A stretch of 31,399 bases of DNA from Chthoniobacterales bacterium (GCA_025980625.1 JAICXG010000003.1:1-31399); one strand, 5' to 3'; numbered from the stretch's first letter, positions 22,983-30,802 are shown. A program made the numbers and translations. Notes: generated from the letters alone by a model not told the origin.

Positions 22983-23570
22983 ATGGCGTCTCTGGCGAAA
23001 GCTCAACTCGGTTGCGGCGCCACCGCCTTTCAATACGGTCGCCGGGTGGCCAATCTCGACTTTGAAAAGCTGGTCGAGGATTTTTATCTGCCGCTCTATC
23101 GCTTTGCTCTATCGCTCAGCCGTAAGGAATCGGACGCCGCCGATCTCGTCCAGCAAACGTTCTTCCTCTGGGCTTCGAAAGGTCATCAACTGCGCGATGC
23201 CGCGAAGGTCAAGACCTGGCTTTTCACCTCGCTTTACCGGGAATTTCTCGGGCGGAAACGGCACCAGGATCGCTTCGTCGAATCGGAAGTGAGTGAGGCG
23301 GCGCTCGAACAGCAAATCCCGGCGAGCATCGTAAGCGAGCTGGATGGCGACATTGTTTTGCAGGCGCTTTTCGCACTGGAGGAAGTGTATCGCGCACCGC
23401 TCACCTTGTTTTATTTGCAGCAGCTTTCCTATAAAGAAATCGCGCAGGCCCTCGGTGTGCCGATCGGCACCGTGATGTCGCGCATATCCCGCGGCAAAGA
23501 TCAGCTCCGCCGCACCTTGAGTGATTCGTCTCTTGCGACTTCAAAACGAGGAGGCAAACCATGCAGGTGA
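22983..23570 (+). CDS. ECF-type RNA polymerase sigma factor
   Basis: The protein of about 195 residues (ATG at 22983; a TTG at 22968 and a GTG at 23047 are alternatives, the last giving a tight sigma-2 start) contains region 2 (FEKLVEDFYLPLYRFALSLSRKESDAADLVQQTFFLWA) and KVKTWLFTSLYREFL. Region 4 reads ALEEVYRAPLTLFYLQQLSYKEIAQALGVPIGTVMSRISRGKDQLRR. It directs RNA polymerase to a specific regulon, probably for an envelope or stress signal. Its stop overlaps the ATG of the next gene (ATGCAGGTGA), so the partner is made in step with it. Confidence 0.93.
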   Translation: MASLAKAQLGCGATAFQYGRRVANLDFEKLVEDFYLPLYRFALSLSRKESDAADLVQQTFFLWASKGHQLRDAAKVKTWLFTSLYREFLGRKRHQDRFVESEVSEAALEQQIPASIVSELDGDIVLQALFALEEVYRAPLTLFYLQQLSYKEIAQALGVPIGTVMSRISRGKDQLRRTLSDSSLATSKRGGKPCR

Positions 23571-24322
23571 ACCGGGAACAAGCGCAGCTCATTCTCGCCG
23601 CCTGCCGTCCTGGCGAAGACGATCGCTCCGATCCACAGGTGGCCGAGGCTTTCGCCGAACTGCAACGCGATCCGCAATTGGCCCGCTGGTATGCGGAAGA
23701 ACGCGCGTTTGATGAGGCGATCGCCGGTCATCTTGCGGCGATGCCGGCGCCCTTCGGCTTGAAGACCCGCATCCTGGCAAATGTCGGGACCGGAGGCAAA
23801 GAATCGAAACTGCGCTGGGCCGCATTCATCGCCACCGCCGCGGCCGCGGTGCTCCTGCTGGCGCAACTTGTCGTGCTCAACCGCGGCTCCTCGACGCCGC
23901 CGGCGAAGCTCGCTGATTTCCGCGAGGAAATGATCAGCTTTGTGCGCCTGCAACCGCCGCTCGACATGCAGAGCACGAGCCTCAAACCGATCCAGCAATG
24001 GCTTACACAGACCGGTGCGCCTCCGGCCGAGCATATTCCGCCAAGGCTCGCCGTACTCGAGACAATGGGCTGCCGTGTCCTCTCCTTTCGCAGCCATAAG
24101 GTCACGCTGGTTTGCTTCTGTCACGGCAAAGACAACAAGGACATCGCGCACCTCTTTATCATCGACAGTGCTGCGCTCCCGAAGGTGAAGTCCGGCGAGC
24201 CGCCGGTCTTTGCCAAATGGGGTGACTGGATGACTGCCACTTGGACCGAGGACGATCGCGTCTACACGCTCGCGGCCCAAGCCAACCAGGCGGTGCTCGA
24301 GCAATTTCTCCCTGGCGCCTGA
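23561..24322 (+). CDS. Probable membrane anti-sigma factor
   Basis: The 253-residue protein starts inside the end of the sigma gene. Residues 1-75 are acidic and helical (EQAQLILAACRPGEDDRSDPQVAEAF), a cytoplasmic segment of the right size to hold a sigma factor. One membrane helix follows (about 87-107, AAFIATAAAAVLLLAQLVVL), then an extracytoplasmic domain of ~145 residues with LETMGCRVLSF and VTLVCFCHGKD that contains three Cys. The zinc-binding H-x3-C-x2-C of classical ZAS anti-sigmas is absent. The assignment rests on position, overlap and topology. The exported domain might sense redox through its cysteines; that is inference. Confidence 0.75.
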   Translation: MQVNREQAQLILAACRPGEDDRSDPQVAEAFAELQRDPQLARWYAEERAFDEAIAGHLAAMPAPFGLKTRILANVGTGGKESKLRWAAFIATAAAAVLLLAQLVVLNRGSSTPPAKLADFREEMISFVRLQPPLDMQSTSLKPIQQWLTQTGAPPAEHIPPRLAVLETMGCRVLSFRSHKVTLVCFCHGKDNKDIAHLFIIDSAALPKVKSGEPPVFAKWGDWMTATWTEDDRVYTLAAQANQAVLEQFLPGA

Positions 24323-24352
24323 TTGATCTCCGCCCAACCCTCGCGCCTCCGG

Positions 24353-25363
24353 TTATAAGAGGAGGGTCTTGCCCGCGCCTTTTTCAATCCGGCCGATTCG
24401 GAGCGCGCGCAGCGTTTTCGCCACGGCCGCGGCCTCGCTCGGGGCGACGATCGCGACCATCCCGATCCCCATGTTGAAGACCTGGTACATCTCGGTCCGA
24501 TCTACTTGACCGCGTTCCTTGAGGATTTGGAAAATCACCGGCACTTTCCAGCTGTTGGTATCGATGAAAGCGTCGCAGTCGTTAGGCAAAATGCGCGGGA
24601 GGTTGTCGAGGAGGCCGCCGCCCGTGATATGGGCCAGGCCTTTCAGCTTTTCGTTAGGCACTTTCGCCAGGAGCGGCTGATAATTCTTGTGCGTCCGTAG
24701 AAGCTCTCCGCCTAACGACAACCGCAGACCGGGAAGGCGCGACGAGGGTTTCAAGTGCAATTGCTGAAAAAAAATCTCCCGCGCCAGCGAATAACCGTTG
24801 GTGTGGAGTCCGTTCGAGGGAAGGCCGAGGATGAGGTCGCCCGGCCTGATCTTTGATCCGTCGATCATTCGTTTGCGATCGACCACGCCGACGATGCAAC
24901 CGGCGAGATCGTACTCGCCGCGCTCATACATCCCGGGCATTTGCGCGGTTTCGCCACCGATGAGCGCACAGCCGCCGGCGCGACAAGCTTTTGCGAAACC
25001 ACGCAAGACTTGCTCGAAAACGCGCGGCTCGAGTTTCTCCGCGCCGATGTAATCGAGAAAGAAAAGTGGCCGCGCCCCGAGCACCGCGATGTCGTTGATG
25101 CAGTGATTGACGAGATCGGCGCCGACGGTGTCGTGCCGGTTCATCGCAAACGCGATCTTCAGCTTCGTGCCGACTCCGTCGATGCTGCTCACCAGCACCG
25201 GCTCGCGCATCCCCGGAAAATTGGCCCGAAACAAACCGCCAAATCCGCCGATCTTGCCCAGCACCTCGGGGCCGTGTGTTTGCCTAACGAGGCTCTGAAT
25301 CTTGCGTTTCACCCGGTTGCCGAGATCAACGTCAACTCCGGCGCGCGCGTAAGCCTTCTTCAC
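24353..25363 (-). CDS. purM: Phosphoribosylformylglycinamidine cyclo-ligase
   Basis: The fifth-step enzyme of purine synthesis makes AIR from FGAM with ATP. Hallmarks are KKAYARAGVDVDLG at the N-terminus, SSIDGVGTKLKIAF, HCINDIAVLGARPLFFLDY, GGETAQMPGMY, LPSNGLHTNGYSLAR and AHITGGGLLDNLPRILP. I take the GTG at 25363 (336 residues), which puts KKAYAR right after the start as in the family; the frame continues upstream without conserved sequence. Three CCTAACGA words lie within 140 bases (24579, 24651, 24711). It faces the anti-sigma gene with 30 bases between stops. The other purine gene in the window, purF, lies 5.5 kb away on the same strand across an accessory island. Confidence 0.96.
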   Translation of the reverse strand: MKKAYARAGVDVDLGNRVKRKIQSLVRQTHGPEVLGKIGGFGGLFRANFPGMREPVLVSSIDGVGTKLKIAFAMNRHDTVGADLVNHCINDIAVLGARPLFFLDYIGAEKLEPRVFEQVLRGFAKACRAGGCALIGGETAQMPGMYERGEYDLAGCIVGVVDRKRMIDGSKIRPGDLILGLPSNGLHTNGYSLAREIFFQQLHLKPSSRLPGLRLSLGGELLRTHKNYQPLLAKVPNEKLKGLAHITGGGLLDNLPRILPNDCDAFIDTNSWKVPVIFQILKERGQVDRTEMYQVFNMGIGMVAIVAPSEAAAVAKTLRALRIGRIEKGAGKTLLL

Positions 25364-25528
25364 CGCAATAGCTGTAGGGCAACCGCTCCGCTTGCCAAGC
25401 CGTTTTCCGCAAATCGTCGGAAGCATTGTTCCAAATGTCGCAGCGATCTGCAGAGGAAGGCAGGATGTAAATGGCGCAACCGTAATTATTCCAGCTTCCC
25501 TAACGAGTAGCCGAGGAAGAGTTGAATT

Positions 25529-25656
25529 AGGAACCCAGGAAACCAGGAACGGACCTCAACTGAAGAAATGAACACGCAGCAAAAGATCGCGAAAGTGTAA
25601 CTGAGACATTCCTGTTTTCCTGCTTTCCTGATTCAGGTGCTGGCTTCCTGGCTTTC
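25529..25656. repeat. Inverted pair of CAGGAAACCAGGAA-type repeats
   Basis: The 310-base space between purM and the VOC gene has TAGGAACCCAGGAAACCAGG at 25529-25548. A degenerate inverted partner (TTCCTG repeated four times) runs from 25608 to 25656. This is another dispersed intergenic repeat type. A CCTAACGA word at 25499-25506 lies just to its left. I see no gene here. Confidence 0.55.
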
Positions 25657-25673
25657 AAATTGATTCCAGCATC

Positions 25674-26063
25674 CTACAAATCATACGCCAGCTTGTGTGT
25701 CGGCTGATAAAGCTGCATGTCATCCGCGCCGGGCACGATCATCATGATCACGCGACCGTACTCGCGTTCCTCGATTCCTTCTCGGAACCGCGCTCCTTTC
25801 GCCCGTAACTCCTCGACCGTCGCATCGATGTCATCACACATGAGTGCGATCGAATGCTGCCGCGGGTGATCATAAGTCTTGCCTTCCCACACGCTGTGCG
25901 TCGGGTGCACCGCCATTTCGCTCGGGCCCGATTTGAAGATGAGCCAGTCGTTATCCCAATCTTCAGCCACATACTTCCAGCCAAGCACATCCCGCAAAAA
26001 GGCCCGCGTCGCCTGCGCGTCGTCGGAGTAAATCAAGGTGTGAATCGAGGTGATCATCGCCAC
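25674..26063 (-). CDS. VOC-superfamily (glyoxalase-like) protein
   Basis: The 129-residue protein has the paired beta-alpha-beta-beta-beta modules of the vicinal oxygen chelate fold: ITSIHTLIYSDDAQATRAFLRDVLGWK, then SEMAVHP, HSIALMCDDIDATVEELRAKGARF and VIMMIVPGADDMQLYQP. Possible metal ligands are His8, His71 and the Gln/Glu near the end. Members include glyoxalases, dioxygenases and antibiotic-resistance proteins; nothing here selects among them. It stands alone between repeat-rich spacers at the left edge of the accessory island. Confidence 0.85.
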   Translation of the reverse strand: MAMITSIHTLIYSDDAQATRAFLRDVLGWKYVAEDWDNDWLIFKSGPSEMAVHPTHSVWEGKTYDHPRQHSIALMCDDIDATVEELRAKGARFREGIEEREYGRVIMMIVPGADDMQLYQPTHKLAYDL

Positions 26064-26315
26064 AGCTTAGGCCAATTCCCGCTCTGCTTCGCCTTCGGTT
26101 TTTGCCTTTCTTCGCTAAACTCAGTGCCCATCTATAACTTTGATGACGAAAATGGGGCGGTTTTTTTATTGACCGGTCTCAGCGCTCTTGAGAGCCTTCG
26201 TACAATGAAAAATACAATCGCAGTTTGCGCTGGCTGTCTCGGTCGGTTGCCAGCCGTTGTTTCTCTCGCATCTGCTAGCGCGGTGCATTCCCGGGCACAG
26301 CTGAAGTCTGCCAAG

Positions 26316-27530
26316 ATGCGGAAGTCATTATCGTGCTTGTTAATCGTTCTTTCCGATTTGCTTCTGACGAACCTCCCGACAGAAAACGCTGCCGCGGCCA
26401 ACCCCGAGCAAGTCACTCACTTTTTCGCGGGCGGAAGCGACGGTGGGGATCCATACGGCAGCCTGATCATGGACGAGAGAGGCAATTTCTACGGGACTAC
26501 TGCCGGAGGCGGCGGCGGTACGGAATGCGGTTCGGGAACGGACGGGTGTGGCACGGTCTACAAATTGAGTCGCGGCCAGGTCACCGTGCTCTATGCATTT
26601 GCGGGCGGGAGTGATGGCTATTATCCCAGAAAAGGTCTGTTCCTGGACAGTCAGGGAAACCTCTATGGCACTACGACGAACGGAGGTGAAAGCGATTTGG
26701 GCACGGTCTTCAGGCTGGCGCCGGACGGAACCAAAACCACCCTTCATTCCTTCAGCGGCGGAAGCGACGGCAGCTTTCCCAGCACCGACCTTGTTCCCGA
26801 TGTCGAGGGCAATCTCTACGGGACGACCCTGAATGGCGGAGGCGGTTCCTGTCCGGATGGTTGCGGCACGCTTTTCAGCATAACGCCCGAGGGTCAGGAA
26901 AGTATGACCTACTTCTTTAAGGGAGCGAACCAGGGGGATGGTGCGGCTCCTGCGGGTGGCTTGGTTATGGACCTGGAGGGTAACTTTTACGGAGCAACTT
27001 ATCATGGCGGCAATAACAGTTGCAGTGGCGGCGGATGCGGGACCGTTTTCAAAGTCACGCCGCAGGGCGCGGAGACCGTGCTCTACAAATTCGCGGGAGG
27101 AACTGACGGCAACTCTCCCAACGGCGATCTAATCATGGACGAATCCGGTAATCTCTATGGCACGACATCACTCGGTGGGAGCAGCACGATTAACGGAACG
27201 GTGTTCAAGGTAACTCCCGATGGGACACATAGCGTGCTCTATTCATTCCGGGGCGGCACTGACGGCTCACTTCCCTCTGCCGGTCTGATCGCCGACACGC
27301 AAGGCAACCTTTACGGCACGACGTCACTCGGTGGCGATCATAATTTTGGCGTTGTCTTTAAAGTGGCGCCCAACGGCCGGGAGAAAATCCTCCATAGCTT
27401 CGCGGGCGGGAGCACCGATGGCTGGGACTCCCGCGCCAGCCTTACTATGGATCGGAAAGGGAACCTCTACGGCACAACGATCCTGGGCGGCACCGCCAAC
27501 CGCGGCACTGTATTCCAAGTCAAAAACTAG
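26316..27530 (+). CDS. Secreted GloVer tandem-repeat protein
   Basis: I start at the ATG at 26316 because it gives a signal peptide (MRKSLSCLLIVLSDLLL); an in-frame ATG at 26205 would add 37 residues. After ~30 residues the whole protein consists of about eight to nine repeats of ~36-50 residues. The core is G-N-L-Y-G-T-T-x-x-G-G, then G-T-V-F-K-x-x-x-x-G, L-Y-S-F-x-G-G-x-D-G and P-x-x-x-L. This is the GloVer repeat (TIGR03803) named from Gloeobacter and Verrucomicrobia, probably a beta-propeller-like surface protein. No C-terminal anchor is visible here; the chain ends right after the last repeat. The gene lacks CCTAACGA words, unlike its neighbours outside the island. Confidence 0.9.
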   Translation: MRKSLSCLLIVLSDLLLTNLPTENAAAANPEQVTHFFAGGSDGGDPYGSLIMDERGNFYGTTAGGGGGTECGSGTDGCGTVYKLSRGQVTVLYAFAGGSDGYYPRKGLFLDSQGNLYGTTTNGGESDLGTVFRLAPDGTKTTLHSFSGGSDGSFPSTDLVPDVEGNLYGTTLNGGGGSCPDGCGTLFSITPEGQESMTYFFKGANQGDGAAPAGGLVMDLEGNFYGATYHGGNNSCSGGGCGTVFKVTPQGAETVLYKFAGGTDGNSPNGDLIMDESGNLYGTTSLGGSSTINGTVFKVTPDGTHSVLYSFRGGTDGSLPSAGLIADTQGNLYGTTSLGGDHNFGVVFKVAPNGREKILHSFAGGSTDGWDSRASLTMDRKGNLYGTTILGGTANRGTVFQVKN

Positions 27531-27593
27531 GACAGTGAGTCAGATGAAACTGAACACTTACACGCGCGAGAACCGGGACGAGCGGAAGCTCGT

Positions 27594-27626
27594 CCCTCCG
27601 GAGGGTAATAATATACTTGACAAACC
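27594..27626 (+). repeat. Left terminal inverted repeat of the IS1595-type element
   Basis: This 33-base end matches the inverted right end at 30085-30118 with only a few differences around the TTGACA/TGATGACA part. It includes the palindrome CCCTCCGGAGGG and an AT-rich TAATAATATA segment. Confidence 0.8.
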
Positions 27627-27644
27627 TTTCCATGCCTGTATTCT
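27617..27644 (+). promoter_or_regulatory. Likely transposase promoter in the left end
   Basis: TTGACA at 27617-27622 and TATTCT at 27639-27644 are 16 bases apart, a near-consensus sigma-70 promoter partly inside the terminal repeat. Transcription would begin almost at the first ATG (27651), so the message would be leaderless or translation would begin at the in-frame ATG at 27693, which has a purine-rich leader. Confidence 0.55.
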
Positions 27645-27650
27645 CCTTGC

Positions 27651-28637
27651 ATGAAGAACGGAACAGACCTTCCCGCAACACTGCAAGAGGCGATGGTTTA
27701 CTTTGCCAACGAGGAAAACGCTTTCGAGTTGGTGAAGGAAATGCGCTGGCCTGATGGCAAAGTGACGTGTCCTCGCTGCGGCTCTGACAAAGCTTACTTC
27801 CTCGCCAAGTATCGCATCTGGAAATGCGGTGGCTGCAAGAAGCAATTCTCGCTCAAGATCGGCACCGTCATGGAGGATTCGCCTATTGGTCTGGACAAGT
27901 GGCTTTCCGCTTTCTGGTTGATCGTGAACGCGAAGAATGGCATTTCCTCTTACGAAATTCACCGCGCGCTTGGCGTAACCCAGAAAACCGCATGGTTCCT
28001 TTTGCACCGGATTCGCTTGGCCATGCAAGAGGGTTTGTTTTCCAAGATGAACGGAGAAGTTGAGGCAGACGAAACTTTCATCGGCGGCAGCGCGCGCTTC
28101 ATGCACAAGGGGAAGAAGCCCGGTGGCACTGGCATGGTTGGCAAGGTTGCTGTCATGGGCCTTTTGGAGCGCACTACGGCCAAGAAAGCCTCTCGCGTTC
28201 GCTGCAAGGTGACGGGAACGGTGCGCCGCCGCGACCTTGACCCTGTAGTGCGCGAGCACGTCGAGAAGGGCTCGCATGTGTTCACCGATGCGCTGCACTC
28301 TTATGCGCGTCTCGTGGATGAATACACGCACAATGTTATTGACCATGCGGAGTGCTACGCGAAGGGCCGGATTCACACGAACGGACTGGAAAACTTCTGG
28401 TCGCTCCTCAAGCGATGCGTTCGCGGCACTTATGTTAACGTCGAACCTTTTCATCTGTTTCGGTATCTGGATGAGCAATGCTTCCGGTTCAACGAGCGCA
28501 AAAACGAGGATGGCGACAAGGGTCGATTCCTCTTAGCCCTGCAAGGCATGGTCGGAAAGGGCTTGCGATACAAGAAGCTCATTGGTCAGATGGGGGAGAG
28601 TGATCAACTTCCGGGACTACCGAATGCGACGGCGTAA
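27651..28637 (+). CDS. IS1595-family (ISXO2-like) transposase
   Basis: The 328-residue protein opens with a zinc ribbon (CPRC at 40-43 and CGGC near 62-65 in RIWKCGGCKKQFSLKIGTVMED), followed by a helix-turn-helix region (SSYEIHRALGVTQKTAWFLLHRIRLAMQ). The catalytic domain has D140 in VEADETFIGG, D213 in VFTDALHSY and E247 in HTNGLENFWSLLKR, plus the VKR-like ending YLDEQCFRFNERK. The core looks complete and probably active. If the second ATG at 27693 is used the protein is 14 residues shorter and keeps every motif. Passenger genes follow 31 bases after the stop. Confidence 0.93.
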   Translation: MKNGTDLPATLQEAMVYFANEENAFELVKEMRWPDGKVTCPRCGSDKAYFLAKYRIWKCGGCKKQFSLKIGTVMEDSPIGLDKWLSAFWLIVNAKNGISSYEIHRALGVTQKTAWFLLHRIRLAMQEGLFSKMNGEVEADETFIGGSARFMHKGKKPGGTGMVGKVAVMGLLERTTAKKASRVRCKVTGTVRRRDLDPVVREHVEKGSHVFTDALHSYARLVDEYTHNVIDHAECYAKGRIHTNGLENFWSLLKRCVRGTYVNVEPFHLFRYLDEQCFRFNERKNEDGDKGRFLLALQGMVGKGLRYKKLIGQMGESDQLPGLPNATA

Positions 28638-28668
28638 GCGTGGTAAGAGACAAACGAGGAAATAGTTT

Positions 28669-29160
28669 ATGCTTGCTGAACTTTCTGCTGCGTGGGCGGC
28701 TACTAATACCACTGCGAAAGCCATTGCAGGCTTGCTTAAAACTGTCCAAAGCGCGGAAACGAAGGCCGCTATCGCGGATGTCCAAAACAGTTTGCTCGAT
28801 CTTCAATCCAAGTTGTTTGCCGCCCAAGCCCAGTATGAGGCATTGGCCGAAGTTAAACGACAGCTTGAACAGAAGATCGTGGACTATGAAAAGTGGGACG
28901 CCGATGCAGCGCGTTACGAGCTTACGGAAGTCGCTTCCGGAATTTTCGTGTATGCGTTGAAGGCGAATGACCAAAAAGGCGAGCCAATGCACTGGCTTTG
29001 TCCAAACTGTTTTAATCAGCATCAAAAGTCTATACTGGGGAAACCCGGCGTAGATTATCTTAACTATAAGTGCAACAATTGTTCTTTTAATATAACTCCA
29101 ACCCCCTTCAGCCACCCAGTAATAGAAAGTATCCCACGTCCCAACTGGGTAGACATATAA
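28669..29160 (+). CDS. Coiled-coil/zinc-ribbon passenger protein
   Basis: The 163-residue protein has a good ribosome-binding site (ACGAGGAAA) before its ATG. Residues 1-75 are helical with coiled-coil heptads (NSLLDLQSKLFAAQAQYEAL and VKRQLEQKIVDYEKW). Residues 80-110 form beta strands (RYELTEVASGIFVYALKAN), and a zinc ribbon follows (LCPNC near 110, YKCNNC near 134). Proteins with this layout are common as hypothetical genes in phages and mobile elements; no activity is known to me. It is the first of three closely spaced passenger genes. The DNA is clearly lower in GC than the chromosome around it, which supports transfer. Confidence 0.8.
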   Translation: MLAELSAAWAATNTTAKAIAGLLKTVQSAETKAAIADVQNSLLDLQSKLFAAQAQYEALAEVKRQLEQKIVDYEKWDADAARYELTEVASGIFVYALKANDQKGEPMHWLCPNCFNQHQKSILGKPGVDYLNYKCNNCSFNITPTPFSHPVIESIPRPNWVDI

Positions 29161-29165
29161 ACATT

Positions 29166-29330
29166 ATGAGACCTAAAGCCATGAACACGCCAAACATATC
29201 AGCCACCAAACCATTCGATCGGTTTCGGCAGTTTGCGAAGCAGATCGTTAGCGTTCCGAAGAGAGTTATCGATGCCCGAGAGGCTAGGTATAAAACCGAG
29301 CGTTCTAATGGACGACGACGCGAACCTTAA
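29166..29330 (+). CDS. 54-residue basic protein, antitoxin-like
   Basis: This small gene starts five bases after the zinc-ribbon stop and ends 23 bases inside the HEPN-like gene, so the three are translationally linked. Its product reads FDRFRQFAKQIVSVPKRVIDA and then REARYKTERSNGRRREP, a helical, strongly basic chain. The F-x-x-F...V-P-K...R-E-x-x-Y-K pattern recalls small proteins that precede toxin genes in mobile elements. That resemblance is from memory, and its role as an antitoxin is inference from size and position. An alternative start is the ATG at 29181. Confidence 0.55.
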   Translation: MRPKAMNTPNISATKPFDRFRQFAKQIVSVPKRVIDAREARYKTERSNGRRREP

Positions 29331-29988
29331 TTCGCCTGAGGCATCGTCGCTCAGCCCCGAACAGCTTGAAGAACTTTGGTGTGATATACAAAAATGGTCT
29401 AGGCAAACGCTCGGTTTAGATGATCTCAGTGCCGAGTTTATAGGAGATGACTGGACGCTGATCGTTAGGCTGCATGCGATGATCGAAGCGGGCCTGAACG
29501 CAGCTCTTGTTAGACAGTTTGAAAAACCAGAGCTTGCAGACATTATCGCAAAGCTGGACACAAGTAACATGGTTGTTGGAAAGGTGGTTTTCGCCAAGGC
29601 CCTAGGCATACTTGAGAAAGGTTCATGCGCCTTTATCCAGAAACTTTCTGAGCTTAGAAATTTTTGCGTCCACGATATTCGAAACTTCAAACTAGATTTG
29701 GATAAACACGTTTCGGAAAACATGGAATCGAATAAGAGCCACGCTTTACTGAAGGTGTTGAACAGCCAATTAAGGCCAGAATTTAGAAACCATACTTCGG
29801 TGCAATTGATGCTCATTGCCGGGACTGTTCAGGTGTTCGCGCAGTTGCACGTTCACGAACTAAGTTGTCGGACTCGAGATCTTGAGAGGAGAGTTGTGGA
29901 GCAGAGGGCAGAACTATGGTCAGAGCACGAAAAATCCACTGCCAAGAAAGGAGAGAGTAGTCCCCAAACTCAAGCCCCTGAGGCGTAG
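29308..29988 (+). CDS. HEPN-like protein carried by the transposon
   Basis: I use the ATG at 29308 (226 residues); an earlier in-frame start at 29233 lies deep in the preceding small gene. The middle of the protein is all-helical: LIVRLHAMIEAGLNAALVRQF, VVGKVVFAKALGILEKG, then KLSELRNFCVHDIRNF. The R117-N-F-C-V-H122 segment is the R-x4-H motif of HEPN domains, which in toxin and defence proteins forms an RNase site at a dimer interface. The C-terminal ~60 residues are charged and coiled (CRTRDLERRVVEQRAEL). Non-catalytic HEPN proteins also exist, so activity is not certain. The overlap with the small basic gene suggests a two-gene unit. Confidence 0.65.
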   Translation: MDDDANLNSPEASSLSPEQLEELWCDIQKWSRQTLGLDDLSAEFIGDDWTLIVRLHAMIEAGLNAALVRQFEKPELADIIAKLDTSNMVVGKVVFAKALGILEKGSCAFIQKLSELRNFCVHDIRNFKLDLDKHVSENMESNKSHALLKVLNSQLRPEFRNHTSVQLMLIAGTVQVFAQLHVHELSCRTRDLERRVVEQRAELWSEHEKSTAKKGESSPQTQAPEA

Positions 29989-30084
29989 CTACTACTTCTA
30001 TCGCGCTGCCGAATTGCCCGTCCGCGATCGGCAATTCATATGTTAACGCCGCCCTGTCACTGTTCTGTTTTTCCATACTCCGAA

Positions 30085-30118
30085 GGGTTTGTCATCTATA
30101 TTATTACCCTCCGGAGGG
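30085..30118 (-). repeat. Right terminal inverted repeat of the IS1595-type element
   Basis: It begins GGGTTTGTCATCTATATTAT and ends in CCCTCCGGAGGG, the inverse of the left end. The flanking hairpin at 30116-30136 has the same CGGAAG loop as the left one but a different stem (GACATG/CATGTC instead of GACGAG/CTCGTC). The 100 bases between the HEPN-like stop and this repeat hold no gene I can see. Confidence 0.8.
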
Positions 30119-30139
30119 ACATGCTTCCGCATGTCCAGA

Positions 30140-30397
30140 TCGGGCAGATCGTGTTGCGACTGCGATTCAGAACTCAATGACTCACTGCAGCAATTGCCCA
30201 AGCTGAACGAGACGGAGCGACGCGCCATTCTTGAAAAGCTGCGCGAATCAGCGCAGCAGGACGATGAACAATGAGAACGCATCATCGCCGACCGGCGGCC
30301 ACGCCCCAAACTGGAGGCGTTCGTAAAAGAAGCTCTCAACGAAAGCAGTGAGCCGCTCGAACATCTACGACACCGCCGGGCGCTTTATTTACGCTAG
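30140..30397 (+). pseudogene. Remnant of a small antitoxin-like gene
   Basis: Just outside the transposon one frame reads LNDSLQQLPKLNETERRAILEKLRES to a TGA (30272-30274), then continues without a break as RIIADRRPRPKLEAFVKEALNESSEPLEHL to a TAG at 30395-30397. The first half resembles the helix of small antitoxins that act on the N-E-x-E-R-R-x-I-L-E pattern. Continuous coding-like sequence across a stop suggests a decayed gene whose 5' end is lost, perhaps by the transposon insertion. Evidence is weak. Confidence 0.3.
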
Positions 30398-30463
30398 CTT
30401 AACGAAGAAATTTTAGGCGCAGCAGGGCTATTTCGCCCACTTCCATGAGCCCGAAGCTTATTG

Positions 30464-30540
30464 TCCGCAGATGTCGCGGATTGCCGCAGATGATCTGGAA
30501 ACGTAGACTGTGTATCTGCGCCATTTGTGTGATCTGCGGA
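30464..30540. repeat. Inverted CGCAGAT repeat after the purF remnant
   Basis: TCCGCAGATGTCGCGGATTG at 30464-30483 pairs, with mismatches, with the arm ending GTGATCTGCGGA at 30540. It is the diverged partner of the element at 30803-30880. Both sit immediately downstream (on the minus strand) of a purF 3' end, so the duplication that made the remnant also copied the repeat. Confidence 0.65.
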
Positions 30541-30545
30541 TAACG

Positions 30546-30786
30546 TACTTCAGTTCCGCAAAGAGTGTCGGCTGTTTTCCTCGGCGAGAGCTTTGGCGCG
30601 CGCTTCGCGTTTTCCATGATGAACTTGTCCAGTTCGGGATTGACCGGGAGCGGATATTTGCCGGTAAAACAGGCGAGACAGAATTCGTTAACCTTTTTCC
30701 CGCGGCCTGAATCATTCCCTCGTAATCGAGATAAACGCGACCGCTTCAGTCGTTCGCCGAGATCGACGTCAACGCCGACCCGGCCT
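30546..30786 (-). pseudogene. Chimeric remnant: purM start joined to purF end
   Basis: Read on the minus strand, 30786-30735 gives KKT, a stop, then GRVGVDVDLGERLKR, which matches the purM N-terminus KKAYARAGVDVDLGNRVKR. Directly after it comes a degenerate copy of the purF C-terminus: YLDYEGMIQAAG, then after a frame change NEFCLACFTGKYPLPVNPEL and DKFIMEN, and after another change KQPTLFAEL. The stop TAA of purF has become TAC here. The DNA aligns base by base with the purF 3' end at 30884-31080. A tandem duplication of a purF-purM block followed by internal deletion explains it best. Confidence 0.75.
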
Positions 30787-30802
30787 TAGGTCTTTTTATC
30801 TT

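Larger units (their letters stand above)
27575..30136 (+). mobile_element. IS1595-family transposon with three passenger genes
   Basis: The element is about 2.56 kb. Its ends are inverted copies of CCCTCCGGAGGGTAATAATA continuing to TGACAAACC (27594-27626 and 30085-30118). Each is flanked on the outside by a hairpin with the loop CGGAAG (27575-27596 and 30116-30136). Inside are an IS1595-type transposase and, in the same direction with short gaps, a zinc-ribbon protein, a 54-residue basic protein and a HEPN-like protein. Passenger genes are known in several IS1595 subgroups. I could not find a convincing target duplication, so the exact ends are unsure. Confidence 0.75.

Noticed and set aside
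27531..30145. Target-site duplication of the IS1595-type element
   Set aside because: No matching 8-base flanks were seen at either candidate boundary (outside or inside the hairpins).
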